A stretch of 64,000 nt of DNA from UBA5336 sp964415675. GTDB lineage: Bacteria; Pseudomonadota; Alphaproteobacteria; Caulobacterales; Hyphomonadaceae. The stretch covers positions 1 to 64,000 of the forward strand of contig CAYQBG010000014.1 of the NCBI GenBank assembly GCA_964415675.1, in the 5' to 3' direction. Each line of letters begins with the position of its first letter. The stretch's first letter is position 1. Below the pieces are notes generated by a model, which was not told where the DNA came from, did no database searches, and saw only the letters and a list, made by a program, of their open reading frames with translations. The translations under genes were made by a program, and so were the position numbers. This document shows, piece after piece, positions 44,282 to 54,900 of this stretch.

Positions 44282-45940
44282 ATGGATTTCGGCATCAGTT
44301 CGCGTATCGTCTCGCTCGCCTCGTTCTTCGCGCCCGGCGTGAGATTGTGCACACCTGCCTATCAGCGCAGTTATTCTTGGGGCGAACGCGAGGCCATGGC
44401 CCTTCTGGGCGATCTTGTGGATTCGGCCGATTACGGCAATGTGCATTTTATCGGGGCCATTGTTCTCGTCGAAAACCTTGCCAATGGAACACTTGAGATT
44501 GTTGACGGCCAGCAGAGGCTGACAACACTCGCCATCCTGCTTAGCGTGTTGCGCGACTTCGAACCTGACGCCGCACTTGCAGAAAGCTTGCATAATATGA
44601 TTGCCTCGCCTCCCGATCCCGACCGCGGCGAGCCAGCGGGATGGCGTCTGACGCTGAACCATCTCGACAGCGCCTTCTTCCGCGCCACGATCCAGACGCG
44701 CGGGACAGCCGCTGAAATCGCCGAAGGTCCTTATGACAGTCACAGCCAGCGCCGGCTGACCGAAGTGGCGGCTGGCTTTGCCCGCGAGGTCGAACGGATG
44801 AGTGCCAGCGAACGGCGCGCCCTGGCCGACACGGCGGTCAATCGCTGCGCCCTCGACATTGTACGCGTGCAGGATCGCGACATGGGCTATCGCGTGTTCC
44901 GGGTGCTCAACACCCGCGGCAAGGAACCCAATGCCCATGACATCGTGAAGACCGAACTGTTCGAGCGTGCCCGCTTTGATGTGCGCGATGCCGACCGTTA
45001 TGCGGCGCGCTGGGCCGAGCATGAGGCGAAAATCGGCGGCGCGCCCTTTGACGACCTGCTGCGCCAGGTGCGTACCCTGCTCGACAGGTCGGGCAAAGGC
45101 GACCTGATCACCGGCTATCGAAAGGCGATCCTGCCGAAAATCTCCGCACGCGATTTCCTGGACCGCCATTTGCCGCGCTATGTCAGCGCCTATAGCGAAA
45201 TCACGCTGGGACATGTCGATCTCGGAACTGCTTCGGCGGACGTTGCGGACTATCTCAATCGCATGCGCGCCCTCGATCATCAGAGCTGGCGCGCCCCGGC
45301 ACTGAAATTCCTCGTCGAGCACCGTCAGCGTATCGATCTCGCGCCGGAATTCTTCAGCCTGCTGGAACGCCTGTCATATGCGATGCAGTTGATCGTCCCG
45401 AAAAAGGACCAGCGCGACAAACGCTATCGCAGGGTCATTGATGCTCTCGACAATCCAGACAGCCTGTTTCGTAACAATTCGCCGCTCATGATCAGCCGCG
45501 ACGAAGCGCGCAAGATTCGCGAACGGCTACTCGGCCGGTTTGCGACTTTCGGGCAAAGGCGAGCCATGGCCCTGCGAATGAATGCAGCCCTGGAAGGCGG
45601 GGAAACGCTTCCGCCCGAGGCCGACGCGACGGTCGAACATGTCCTGCCGCGCAATCCCGAACCGGACAGTTTCTGGTATCTGGTCTGGCCGGACGGGCAC
45701 AAGCGCCGGGAATTGTGCGACACGCTGGGCAATTTCATTCTCCTGCCACACGAGGAAAACCAGCTCGCCGACCGGCTCAACTATCGTGACAAGAAGAAAG
45801 TCTATTTCAACGGCGCAGGCGGCGCGCATTTCGCTCTGACGCGCGACCTGGAGTATCTGGAAGCCTGGACACCGGAAATCGTGCGCCAGCGAACCGAGCG
45901 CCTCGCGGCGATCCTGGCCCGCGACTGGCAGTTGCCCTGA
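44282..45940 (+). CDS. GmrSD-like DUF262/DUF1524 protein, putative type IV restriction enzyme
   Basis: A 552-residue protein. The N-terminal DUF262 domain has CTPAYQRSYSWGE and the NTPase-like DGQQRLTTL (Asp75-Arg79). The FRVLNTRGKEPNAHDIVK segment is shared by GmrSD-type proteins. The C-terminal DUF1524 domain has the nuclease motif EHVLPRNP (His453) followed by LGNFILLPHEEN. GmrSD enzymes cut glucosylated or otherwise modified phage DNA using NTPs. Both halves are fused here in one short chain. A GGAGG at 44272-44276 precedes the ATG, and the longer frame from 44093 lies antisense to the FAH gene. It stands alone among housekeeping genes, with no methyltransferase or mobile element beside it. 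Confidence 0.82.
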   Translation: MDFGISSRIVSLASFFAPGVRLCTPAYQRSYSWGEREAMALLGDLVDSADYGNVHFIGAIVLVENLANGTLEIVDGQQRLTTLAILLSVLRDFEPDAALAESLHNMIASPPDPDRGEPAGWRLTLNHLDSAFFRATIQTRGTAAEIAEGPYDSHSQRRLTEVAAGFAREVERMSASERRALADTAVNRCALDIVRVQDRDMGYRVFRVLNTRGKEPNAHDIVKTELFERARFDVRDADRYAARWAEHEAKIGGAPFDDLLRQVRTLLDRSGKGDLITGYRKAILPKISARDFLDRHLPRYVSAYSEITLGHVDLGTASADVADYLNRMRALDHQSWRAPALKFLVEHRQRIDLAPEFFSLLERLSYAMQLIVPKKDQRDKRYRRVIDALDNPDSLFRNNSPLMISRDEARKIRERLLGRFATFGQRRAMALRMNAALEGGETLPPEADATVEHVLPRNPEPDSFWYLVWPDGHKRRELCDTLGNFILLPHEENQLADRLNYRDKKKVYFNGAGGAHFALTRDLEYLEAWTPEIVRQRTERLAAILARDWQLP

Positions 45941-46027
45941 CAGATTGACCCTGAGTGATGACTGGTGCGCGGGTGCGCGGCCTCGTAACCTGTGGTCCTG
46001 ACTGAAACTGATATGAGGGAGGCCGCC

Positions 46028-46795
46028 ATGAGCCTGTTCGATCTTTCCGGAAAAGTCGCCGTGATTACCGGCTCCTCGCGGGGCATAGGCAAGGCAATCG
46101 CGGAATCCTTCGCCGAACAGGGCGCCAAGGTCACGATTTCGTCTCGCAAGCCCGGCCCATGCCAGGAAGTGGCCGCCGAGTTGAATGAGACCCATGGCGA
46201 GGGCACAGCGATTGCCGTGCCGGCGAACATCTCCTCGAAAGAAGAGTTGCAGCGCATGGTCGATGCGACCAATGACGCGTTCGGCAAGATCGATATCGTG
46301 GTCTGCAATGCCGCCTCGAACCCATATTATGGTCCGATGGAGGGAATTTCCGACGACCAGTTCGAGAAGATCCTGTCGAACAATATCATCTCCAATCACT
46401 GGCTGATCCAGATGTGCGCGCCGCAGATGCGCGAGCGCAAGGATGGGGCAGTGATCATCGTCTCGTCGATTGGCGGGTTGAAGGCCTCACCGGTGATCGG
46501 CGCCTACAACATCTCCAAGGCGGCCGATTTCCAGCTGGTGCGCAATCTCTCGCTGGAATTCGGCCCGGACAATGTCCGCGTGAACGCCATTGCGCCGGGA
46601 CTGATCCGCACCGATTTCGCTCGCGCACTCTGGGAAGATCCCGACACGCTGAAACGCTCGACAGCCGGGACACCGCTCAAGCGGATCGGAGAACCGGTCG
46701 AGATTGCCGGCGCCGCGGTCTATCTCGCCTCGTCAGCCGGCAGTTTCACCACTGGCCAGATGCTGGTGGTCGATGGCGGTGCGACGATCACCTGA
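46028..46795 (+). CDS. SDR family oxidoreductase
   Basis: A 255-residue short-chain dehydrogenase. The cofactor loop is TGSSRGIGKA near residue 12, followed by CNAASNP (NNAG-like), the SS of VSSIGGLKA and the catalytic YNISK, with a C-terminal VDGGATI. RK after the first beta strand (SSRKPG) suggests NADP preference. It is close to the DHRS4-type and FabG-like oxidoreductases. The ATG at 46028 follows GAGGGAGG. The thioesterase begins 13 bp later, so the pair probably acts on the same acyl-CoA pathway. Confidence 0.87.
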   Translation: MSLFDLSGKVAVITGSSRGIGKAIAESFAEQGAKVTISSRKPGPCQEVAAELNETHGEGTAIAVPANISSKEELQRMVDATNDAFGKIDIVVCNAASNPYYGPMEGISDDQFEKILSNNIISNHWLIQMCAPQMRERKDGAVIIVSSIGGLKASPVIGAYNISKAADFQLVRNLSLEFGPDNVRVNAIAPGLIRTDFARALWEDPDTLKRSTAGTPLKRIGEPVEIAGAAVYLASSAGSFTTGQMLVVDGGATIT

Positions 46796-46808
46796 TCCGG
46801 AGCGGAAC

Positions 46809-47288
46809 ATGATTGACATTACCGAGGGCGATTACACGCCCTTTTTCCGCGCTTTCCTGACAGGCGTGCAGGGCGGCGATTGGGACATGAAACCGCTGGC
46901 GCTGCGCAATCTTGGCATCTGGCCCGAGCGCTGGCTGAAAGAAGCTTCGCCCGGCCGTGTGCGCTATGTCTGGCCGAATGACGGCTCGCGCGACATCCAG
47001 CCTGGCCGCGCCTTTGGCGGATGGGTCGGGGCGCTGTCGGATCATGTGGTCTCGATCTGCATGTTCTCGGCGCTGACCGGAGATGAGGGCTTCACCACGC
47101 AGGATCTTCAGATCAAACTGTTCCGCCCGGTGCCCAATGGCGATATCGAGATCATCGCCCAGGTCGTGAACCGGTCGCGATCAACCGGCTATGTCGAAGC
47201 GGACTGGCGCGGCCCGGATGGTAAGCTTCTGGTGAAAGTGCTGGCCTGGAAGGCCATTCGCGATCAGAGCGCACTCGCCGCCCGATGA
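46809..47288 (+). CDS. PaaI-like hotdog thioesterase
   Basis: A 159-residue protein of the hotdog superfamily, PaaI/YbgC type. The GRAFGGWVGALSDHVVSICMF helix carries the catalytic Asp-like position, and the following strands TQDLQIKLFRPVPNGDIEIIAQVVNRSRSTGYVEADWRG form the sheet. It starts 13 bp after the SDR stop and is likely co-transcribed. The ATG at 46809 excludes the long extension of the open frame antisense to other sequence. Its acyl-CoA substrate is unknown. Confidence 0.8.
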   Translation: MIDITEGDYTPFFRAFLTGVQGGDWDMKPLALRNLGIWPERWLKEASPGRVRYVWPNDGSRDIQPGRAFGGWVGALSDHVVSICMFSALTGDEGFTTQDLQIKLFRPVPNGDIEIIAQVVNRSRSTGYVEADWRGPDGKLLVKVLAWKAIRDQSALAAR

Positions 47289-47394
47289 GGCGCATGCAAG
47301 ACCTGCAATTCCAGAATCCAGACAAAATACTTGTTGCAATCTCGCCGGCGCTGCGCTTGCCATTTATTGGACGTAGCGAAAGTGGGACACTGAA

Positions 47395-48462
47395 ATGGCA
47401 ACCATATACCCTGTAATCATGGCCGGCGGTTCAGGAACGCGACTATGGCCGGTTTCGCGCAGTCACCATCCCAAGCAGTTCCAGCGCATGCTGGGTGAAC
47501 GTTCAATGTTTCAGGAAACAGCGCGCCGGGTTCAGGGGGAGGCCGGACACCATAGATTTGCCGCCCCGTCCGTCATTGGCGGGAAACGCTTCGAAACGCT
47601 CATAATGGAGCAGCTCGCAGAGATCGGAGCCGGGGCCGCCTCGGTGATCCTGGAACCGTTCGGCCGCAATACTGCTGCGGTTGCGGCCCTGGCGGCGGCA
47701 GTGCCTGACGAGGACGGTGCGCTCGTCCTGCTCTTGCCATCAGATCATTTTATTTCGGAGCCTCAGGCCTTCCGGGATGCAGTTGGAGCGGCCGCAGACA
47801 AGGCTGTTGATGGATACATTACCACATTCGGTATCGCCGCGCGCGAGCCGGAAACCGGCTACGGCTATATCCGTCAGGGCGAACATCTGGGCGGGTCTGT
47901 CTATCACTTCGACGCGTTTGTGGAGAAGCCCGACCTGGAAACCGCAAAATCCTATGTCGCGGACGGACGTTATACCTGGAACGCGGGTATTTTCCTGTTT
48001 CCGGCGAACCTGATGCGCAAGGAGATGCAGGTGCATGCGCCAGACATTCTCGATGCCAGCCTGGCGGCACTCCACGCGGGTGCGCGGGACGGCCCAGTCG
48101 TCCATCTTGATCCGACAATTTTCGAAACTTGCCGGGAGGACTCTATCGATTACGCTGTCATGGAAAAGACCAGAAGTGGTGCTGTCTACGGACCGCTGGA
48201 ATGCGGCTGGAGCGATATCGGCTCGTGGAAAGCGATTGCTGAGCTTGCTGACACCGACACTGTCGGGGATGTCATCTCGATCGACAATAAGGATTGCTAT
48301 CTGCGCGGCGACGGGACAACGCTTATTGCTGTTGTTGGCTTGGAGGACACACTCGTTGTCGCCCATGAAGGCGCCGTCCTGGTTGCCCCGCGAAACCGCG
48401 CACAGGATGTCAAAAAGATCGTCAATATTCTCAAGGATGGCCAGCGACAGGATAGGCTTTAA
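47395..48462 (+). CDS. manC: Mannose-1-phosphate guanylyltransferase
   Basis: A 355-residue nucleotidyltransferase that makes GDP-mannose from mannose-1-phosphate and GTP. The GGSGTRLWPVSR loop at the N-terminus, FVEKPDLETAKSYV and the ECGWSDIGSWKA signature are standard. It lacks the C-terminal cupin (phosphomannose isomerase) domain of about 110 residues seen in bifunctional ManC/AlgA, so isomerase activity must come from another gene. GDP-mannose feeds polysaccharide synthesis. cysD follows 262 bp downstream. Confidence 0.93.
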   Translation: MATIYPVIMAGGSGTRLWPVSRSHHPKQFQRMLGERSMFQETARRVQGEAGHHRFAAPSVIGGKRFETLIMEQLAEIGAGAASVILEPFGRNTAAVAALAAAVPDEDGALVLLLPSDHFISEPQAFRDAVGAAADKAVDGYITTFGIAAREPETGYGYIRQGEHLGGSVYHFDAFVEKPDLETAKSYVADGRYTWNAGIFLFPANLMRKEMQVHAPDILDASLAALHAGARDGPVVHLDPTIFETCREDSIDYAVMEKTRSGAVYGPLECGWSDIGSWKAIAELADTDTVGDVISIDNKDCYLRGDGTTLIAVVGLEDTLVVAHEGAVLVAPRNRAQDVKKIVNILKDGQRQDRL

Positions 48463-48724
48463 GCGTCGGTGAGTCGGCGGTTGGACCGATGTCCTGCGGC
48501 CAGCGGCCATCGCGCAGGGAAGCCCGGACCTGACGCTGCTACGTTATGGATATCCGCGCGTCCCATAATCTTTTGCTCATCTATCCAAATCGCATTGCCA
48601 GCGATGCCTTGAATGGGCTTATGAGCAGGCGCAAAAAAAACGGCCCACAGCCTTCACCTCTTATCCCGCGTTCGATAGAACCCCGAACGATCCCGAGTGA
48701 AGTTCGCATACTGGATACTCCCCG

Positions 48725-49627
48725 ATGACACAGATGACCCATCTCGACCGCCTGGAAGCCGAGAGCATACACATCATGCGGGAGGTGGCCGCCGAGACGG
48801 AAAACCCTGTCATGCTGTATTCCGTCGGCAAGGACAGTTCGGTTATGCTTCACTTGGCAATGAAGGCATTCTATCCGTCTCGCCCGCCATTTCCGCTGAT
48901 GCATGTCGATACGACCTGGAAGTTCCGGGAGATGATCGAATTCCGGGACCGCAAGGCCGCCGAGGTGGGAATGGACCTGATCGTCCATGTCAATGCCGAT
49001 GGCGTTAGTGAAGGCGTCGGGCCATTCAGTCATGGTTCATCTTACCATACCGACGTGATGAAGACCCAGTCGCTGAAACAAGCCCTTAGCAAGTATAAGT
49101 TTGATGCCGCCTTTGGTGGTGCGCGCCGCGACGAGGAAAAATCGCGTGCCAAGGAACGGATCTTCTCATTCCGCACACCTGAGCATCGCTGGGATCCTAA
49201 AAATCAGCGGCCGGAACTCTGGAATGTCTATAATACGCGCATCCGCGAAGGTGAGAGTATTCGGGTCTTCCCGCTCTCCAATTGGACGGAGCTTGATATC
49301 TGGCAATATATCCGCCGTGAGAGCATTGAGATCGTTCCGCTTTATTTCGCTGGAGAGCGCCCGGTCGTAGAGTGGAACGGCGTGCCGATAATGGTTGATG
49401 ATGACCGCACCCCCGAGGATCTGCGCGAGACCGCCCAGATGAAGTGGGTCAGGTTCAGGACATTGGGCTGCTATCCGCTGACCGGAGCGGTGGAAAGCCG
49501 GGCGAGCACGCTGGAAGAGATTATCCAGGAAACGCTGTTGAACACGTCCTCCGAACGCCAGGGCCGGGTGATCGACTCAGACCAGTCGGCGTCCATGGAG
49601 AAGAAAAAGCAGGAAGGCTACTTCTGA
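48725..49627 (+). CDS. cysD: Sulfate adenylyltransferase subunit 2
   Basis: A 300-residue CysD, the catalytic small subunit of ATP sulfurylase, which makes APS from sulfate and ATP. It has the PP-loop SVGKDSSVMLHLAMKAF, the HVDTTWKFREMIEFRD segment and the FGGARRDEEKSRAKERIFSF loop. The C-terminus ends with a basic KKKQEGYF. The stop overlaps the cysNC start by one base (TGATG), giving translational coupling. Confidence 0.96.
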   Translation: MTQMTHLDRLEAESIHIMREVAAETENPVMLYSVGKDSSVMLHLAMKAFYPSRPPFPLMHVDTTWKFREMIEFRDRKAAEVGMDLIVHVNADGVSEGVGPFSHGSSYHTDVMKTQSLKQALSKYKFDAAFGGARRDEEKSRAKERIFSFRTPEHRWDPKNQRPELWNVYNTRIREGESIRVFPLSNWTELDIWQYIRRESIEIVPLYFAGERPVVEWNGVPIMVDDDRTPEDLRETAQMKWVRFRTLGCYPLTGAVESRASTLEEIIQETLLNTSSERQGRVIDSDQSASMEKKKQEGYF

Positions 49628-51528
49628 TGCGTCATACAGATGACATGATCGCGACCGACATCGTCGGATATCTCGAAACTCATGAAAACAAGTCGCTGCT
49701 GCGCTTCATCACTTGCGGCTCTGTCGATGATGGAAAATCGACCCTGATCGGGCGCCTGCTATACGACTCCAAGATGATCTATGAAGACCAGCTGGCCTCT
49801 CTGGAAAGCGATAGCCAGAAGATGGGTACGCAAGGCGAGAATATCGATTTTGCACTTCTCGTCGATGGTCTCGCGGCCGAGCGGGAACAAGGCATCACAA
49901 TTGATGTGGCCTATCGCTTCTTCTCTACCGAAAAGCGCAAATTCATCGTGGCCGATACTCCGGGGCATGAGCAGTACACGCGTAACATGGCGACCGGCGC
50001 CTCAACAGCCGATGTCGCTATCCTGCTGATCGATGCACGCCGCGGAGTCCTCACACAGACAAGGCGCCATGCCTTTATCACCTATTCGCTCGGCATCCGT
50101 CGCATGGTGCTCGCGATCAACAAGATGGACCTCGTCGATTACGATCAGGGCGTTTACAATGAAATCGTCAGCGAGTTCCTCGCCTTCGCCGACGAACTCG
50201 GACCTGATCTTGAAGTCGAGCCCATTCCTATGTCGGCTCTGATGGGTGAAAACATCACCGAAGCGCTGGGGTATACATCCTGGTATGCCGGTCCATCACT
50301 CATGGAGTATCTTGAGACGGTTCCTGTTGGCGATAAGCGCAGGGCCTCTGCGTTCAGGATGCCGGTTCAATGGGTGAACCGTCCCAATCTCGATTTCCGC
50401 GGCTTTTCTGGTCAGGTCTGCTCCGGCGAGGTGAGGCCAGGAGACCGGATCAAAGTTCTGCCGAGTGGTAAGGAATCGCGCATCGAACGAATTGTCACCT
50501 ATAGCGGAGATGTCGATGAAGCATTGCCGGGACAGTCGGTGACACTCACATTAAGCGATGAGATTGACTGTTCTCGCGGCGATGTCATTGCAACGGCCGA
50601 CGCGCCGCCGGAAGTCTCCGACCAGTTTCAGGTCCGTGTCCTCTGGATGTCGGACAATCCGCTCCTGCCGGGTCGCAAATACATTCTCAAGATCGGCGCC
50701 AAACAGGTGTCTGCGACCATAAACGCGCCTAAGTATTCGATTGATATAAACACGCTGAGCGACGAACCCGCCAAGACGCTGGAACTGAACGAATTTGGCG
50801 TTTGCACCATCTCGCTCGACGAGCCGATCGCGTTCGATGCGTACAACGAAATCCGTGAAATGGGCGGCTTCGTCATAATTGACCGGCTGAATTATGACAC
50901 GATGGGCATGGGGCTGATCGATTTTGCGCTGCGCCGGGCTTCTAACATCCATTGGCAGTCTCTTGATATCGACCGCGAGGTGCTCGCCGAACAGAAGGGG
51001 CAGAAGAGTGCCGTGCTCTGGTTCACCGGACTTTCGGGTTCTGGCAAATCGACCATTGCGAACGCGCTTCAGAAACAGCTTTTTGCCATGGGGCGGCACA
51101 CTTTCATCCTCGACGGCGACAATGTCCGCCACGGCCTGAACCGAGATCTCGGCTTCACCGATGCTGACCGTGTGGAGAATATCCGGCGCGTGGCCCATGT
51201 CGCGCGGCTGATGTCCGATGCTGGCCTGATTGTTCTCGTCTCCTTCATCTCGCCTTTCCGCTTGGAACGCCAGATGGCGCGTAACCTCATGGCCGAAGGT
51301 GAGTTTGTCGAAGTCTTTGTGGATACGCCGATCGAACTTGCCGAACAGCGCGACGTGAAAGGTCTCTACAAGAAGGCCAGGGCCGGCGAGATCAAGAATT
51401 TCACCGGTATCGACAGTCCTTACGAGCGCCCGGAAAATGCGGAAATCATACTCAAAACGGAGAAGAATTCTGCCGACGAGACAGCGGACATAATCCTAGA
51501 CTGGCTGAAATCGAAAGACTTCATATAA
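49627..51528 (+). CDS. cysNC: Bifunctional sulfate adenylyltransferase subunit 1 / APS kinase
   Basis: A 633-residue fusion. The N-terminal CysN GTPase (about 1-440) has G1 GSVDDGKSTLIGRLL, G3 DTPGHEQY and G4 NKMD. The C-terminal CysC APS kinase (about 450-633) has the P-loop GLSGSGKSTIANAL and the DGDNVRHGLNRDLGF substrate loop. CysN activates CysD, and CysC phosphorylates APS to PAPS. This supplies sulfate for assimilation and for sulfotransferases. The two ends are joined without a break. The ATG at 49627 is set by the cysD overlap. Confidence 0.96.
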   Translation: MRHTDDMIATDIVGYLETHENKSLLRFITCGSVDDGKSTLIGRLLYDSKMIYEDQLASLESDSQKMGTQGENIDFALLVDGLAAEREQGITIDVAYRFFSTEKRKFIVADTPGHEQYTRNMATGASTADVAILLIDARRGVLTQTRRHAFITYSLGIRRMVLAINKMDLVDYDQGVYNEIVSEFLAFADELGPDLEVEPIPMSALMGENITEALGYTSWYAGPSLMEYLETVPVGDKRRASAFRMPVQWVNRPNLDFRGFSGQVCSGEVRPGDRIKVLPSGKESRIERIVTYSGDVDEALPGQSVTLTLSDEIDCSRGDVIATADAPPEVSDQFQVRVLWMSDNPLLPGRKYILKIGAKQVSATINAPKYSIDINTLSDEPAKTLELNEFGVCTISLDEPIAFDAYNEIREMGGFVIIDRLNYDTMGMGLIDFALRRASNIHWQSLDIDREVLAEQKGQKSAVLWFTGLSGSGKSTIANALQKQLFAMGRHTFILDGDNVRHGLNRDLGFTDADRVENIRRVAHVARLMSDAGLIVLVSFISPFRLERQMARNLMAEGEFVEVFVDTPIELAEQRDVKGLYKKARAGEIKNFTGIDSPYERPENAEIILKTEKNSADETADIILDWLKSKDFI

Positions 51529-51913
51529 AGCGCTTGCGAAACCAGTCGACGCTTGGATTGTTGACCCAGCCTCTGGTCCGGGCCGTTTATTCGCAGACAC
51601 CGTTCGCCTTTCTTTGTGCTGTTGATGGATCGCTTAACACCCTGCGAGCGGAGCCATCGAGGCACTCAGCGGGACAGGTGTCTGCGATGGTGTTCGCCAT
51701 AGGTTAGCGGAGCGGCACACCCGAGCGCGGCCTGCCGCCTCGCAGAATATTGTAACCGCCCGGCCTTCATTACAAGGCCGGGCGGAAAACGATTTCGGAT
51801 CAGATCCTGAACTATATGCGTCAGTCTTTCATTTCAGTCCCGGCCACCGATTCAGTTTAACGTTCGTGCGCAACTGTCCGGCCGCAAGCGATTCTGATTG
51901 CTCCAACGCTACT
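51529..51913. other. 385-bp convergent intergenic region
   Basis: The region lies between the cysNC stop and the stop of the minus-strand autotransporter. It contains one strong hairpin (51756-51785). I see no ORF with coding character, no tRNA and no repeat of other window elements. Confidence 0.6.
51756..51785. terminator. 12-bp perfect hairpin, probable shared transcription end
   Basis: Arms CCGCCCGGCCTT (51756-51767) and AAGGCCGGGCGG (51774-51785) pair without mismatch around a 6-nt loop. Neither side has a good T tract. Its position between two convergent genes suggests a bidirectional end signal. Confidence 0.45.
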
Positions 51914-54900
51914 TTAGAATCGAGCCTTCATGTTTACACCGAGAGTCGTGTAGCTAAGGTCTTCACGTCCTGCTGTGCCTTCCACAAAGACCGCGCCCTG
52001 GAAACGGCCGGTTTCGTGCCCGAAGTTGAAAGCACCGCGCAGCTCGACCCAGCCCGTATCCCTGGTCCCGCCCAGAAGGGTAATCGGATCTGCCGGACCA
52101 CCGACAAAGCTGGCTGTCACATCGTCACGATTATCTTCGAAATCATGGACGATACGCGCGCCAATGCTCGGGCGTAAAAGGTCTGCCTGAGGATTCTCAA
52201 CATCGTAAAGGTGCAGCTCTCCGCCGACCTTCAGCTGGAGCGACGTATAGTCCCGTCCGGCTATGTCCATGGCTGCAGGCGCGCCCTGCTCGGTGTATCC
52301 GCCGATGTCGTAATTGATGTAGTCGAGCCGGGCTTCGGGCACCAGCGCGTGACCCGCCGATTTGTTGGCCGGATAAACGGCGGACACGGCGATGCCAGCA
52401 AACAGTTCATCGGCCTCTGTTGAGCCGGTCAAGGCGCCACCGAGCGCGCTGTTGCGCATCGTGTCGATATCGCGCTGGCCATACCCGGCATAGGCCGACA
52501 GATCGCCGCGAGAGAAAGACTGAACCCCGTACGCGCCGAAGGCGAAACCCGAAGACTCGGTATTGGATCGACCAGTACTATTGCTGCTTTCGCCCTCCGC
52601 ATAATTGATAAAGACGCCGCCGCGAAGCCCTTGCGTGAGTTCCGCGTCTGCACCGAGTGTCACTGCGGTACTGTCAATGTCCGCATCGCTGCCGCGGCTG
52701 CCTGATTGATAGTCGCCAGTCGAGAAAGAGACCTCGCCGAAAACGTCGAAACGCTTTCCATTGTCCCTTTCACCGGCTTCGCTTGCGCTGGCGACTGACG
52801 CAGCCTGCCCCACGAGCGAGGCCATTTCGAGATTGTCGAGCGAAGCAATCATCTGGCTGGCGCGGGAATTGAAAGCCATGCCATTTGATTGCCCCATGCG
52901 AACGGCACCGACCCGCCGATCAATATGCGTCGAGATCGTTTCCGCTCCGATCACGCCGATCCCGGGAGCCTGGAATGCCGCTTCAGGCGCAAGATCACCC
53001 AGTTGAGCGACCAGCGGCAGGCCGGAAATAAAGTCGACCGAGTCGTAAATCTCCTGAAGCTGATCAAAATTCCCTGCACGAAGCACATCGAGATAGGCGG
53101 CCATCCGTGCGGTGTTCGGATCCAGCGCATCAATGTCCAGGAACTCGGTAAAATCCTCGGCGATCACTTCGAAGGCGACCTCACCCGTCAGATAGTCCAC
53201 ATTCACCTGGCGCACGCCCTCAAAGCCGAATGGCCGGAATTCGCCGACACGCTCTCCGGTGAAGGTTAGCACAGTCCCACTATTTCCGGGCGCGAGGCTG
53301 TCCAGCATGAGCTGGCCTGCCAGCGACACACCACCATCCACGTTCACCGCGTTGCCGCCATAGGCAAGCGCTCCACCAGAGGTTAATATGGCGTCACCGA
53401 CAATATCCAGTCCGCCCGGTCCGGCCCGCAAAATGCCCGCATTGAACAAGGTTTCGGTGTTGATGGTGCCATTCCCCGTCACGAGGCCACCATTGAGGAT
53501 ATCGCGAGATGTGAAATCGCCCGCGACATCCAGCGTCCCGGATGCAATCTGCGTGTCAATGATCGATTCGAACGCCACGCCTTCCGCGATCGCCAGCGTT
53601 GCCTGGCCGTTGTCCAGTGTCAGCTTGTCGATCACCACGTCGATATCGGCTGTCGTCGTACCCGAGTTTCGCAAGGTCACCTCGAAATAGCTGGCAGATA
53701 TGCCCGCCACGAGATCCCGATCGGTGTTGTTGGGAACAAAGCCGGTCGAGCCGGGGCCCGCAGCCGGGCTCGGCGGAGCGACATCACCCTGTGTCAGCGT
53801 CGCGACGCGCGAGGCGTTCGCCGGGCCAGTCGTTGCCACGAGGCCTGATCCAAGCGTGGACTTGATGTCGCCGCCCGACACTGCGCCCTTGGTTTCGCTG
53901 TCATTGCTGACCTTGCCTGTGTCCTCATGCGGCACCGCGTCCGCTGCGGTGACCTGCCCGACCTTGCCTTTGGTTTCGGCGGTTTCATCAAGCGTGTTGA
54001 CCTCACCGCGTTCACTGCGCCCATCCTGCTGGTCATAGGAGGCTTCTCCGGACAGCGCTGACAGAGCCGTGGCTTTGTCGGTCGCCTGGGATGTGGCTGT
54101 TTCGGACGGTGCAGGCGGCTGGATCTCAGGATCATTGACATCAATGTCGAAAATCACCCCGTCCTTGAGATCCTGGCCGCCGGCCACGCCCGGTTCCGGT
54201 CCCTCCGGCAGGCCGTTCACGACGTTTCCGCTCTCATCGATGATGAGATAACCAGGATCGAGATCCTGCACCCAGTGGCTGGAATCGCTCCAGTTTCCAT
54301 CACCCTCGACCGCCGAGACATATTTGTACGGATTGGATTCAGCGATCCAGTCATGAAACAGGAAGAGAGGATTATAGTAGGACACATCACCGTAACCTGA
54401 CGATGCCGGGGCCGTGAATGTCCAGCCGCCCGAAAGGACGCCGCCAATGATCAGTTCGTCCTCGACGAGTTCGTCGAAGAAGATTGCAGAACCGGAATCG
54501 CCACCGGCCGTGCCTGCTTCATTATCGAGGGCGTCCGGGTTGGCTTCATCGGGAAACCAGTCAATCGAATCGTTGACCGATGTAACCGAAGTGCCATCGG
54601 CTGTTATCGCCGGCGAGAAGGGTCCGGGATCGCAAATCAGGTCATTCGGGCCTATAAAAAGCGTCTCGCGCCGGCATTCATCGACGTCGCGATCGGGCCT
54701 GTCAAAATCAAGATGGTACATCACCTGGTCCGCGTCGCTACCGTCGATGACGCCGGCCGTCGGCGAACGGAACGCGCCACGGAGAAAATCATTCTGGCTG
54801 CCAATCAGACCAATCAGGTTTTCACCTGCCTGACGCTTGCCATCAATCCCGACATCGCCGGTCGAACCGATGCCGTGGCCGCCATAAGCGACCTGTACGA

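Noticed and set aside
48463..48724. A small gene or riboswitch ahead of cysD.
   Set aside because: The 262-bp gap has a short ORF (48546-48728) without coding character and I could not fit a SAM or other sulfur riboswitch.
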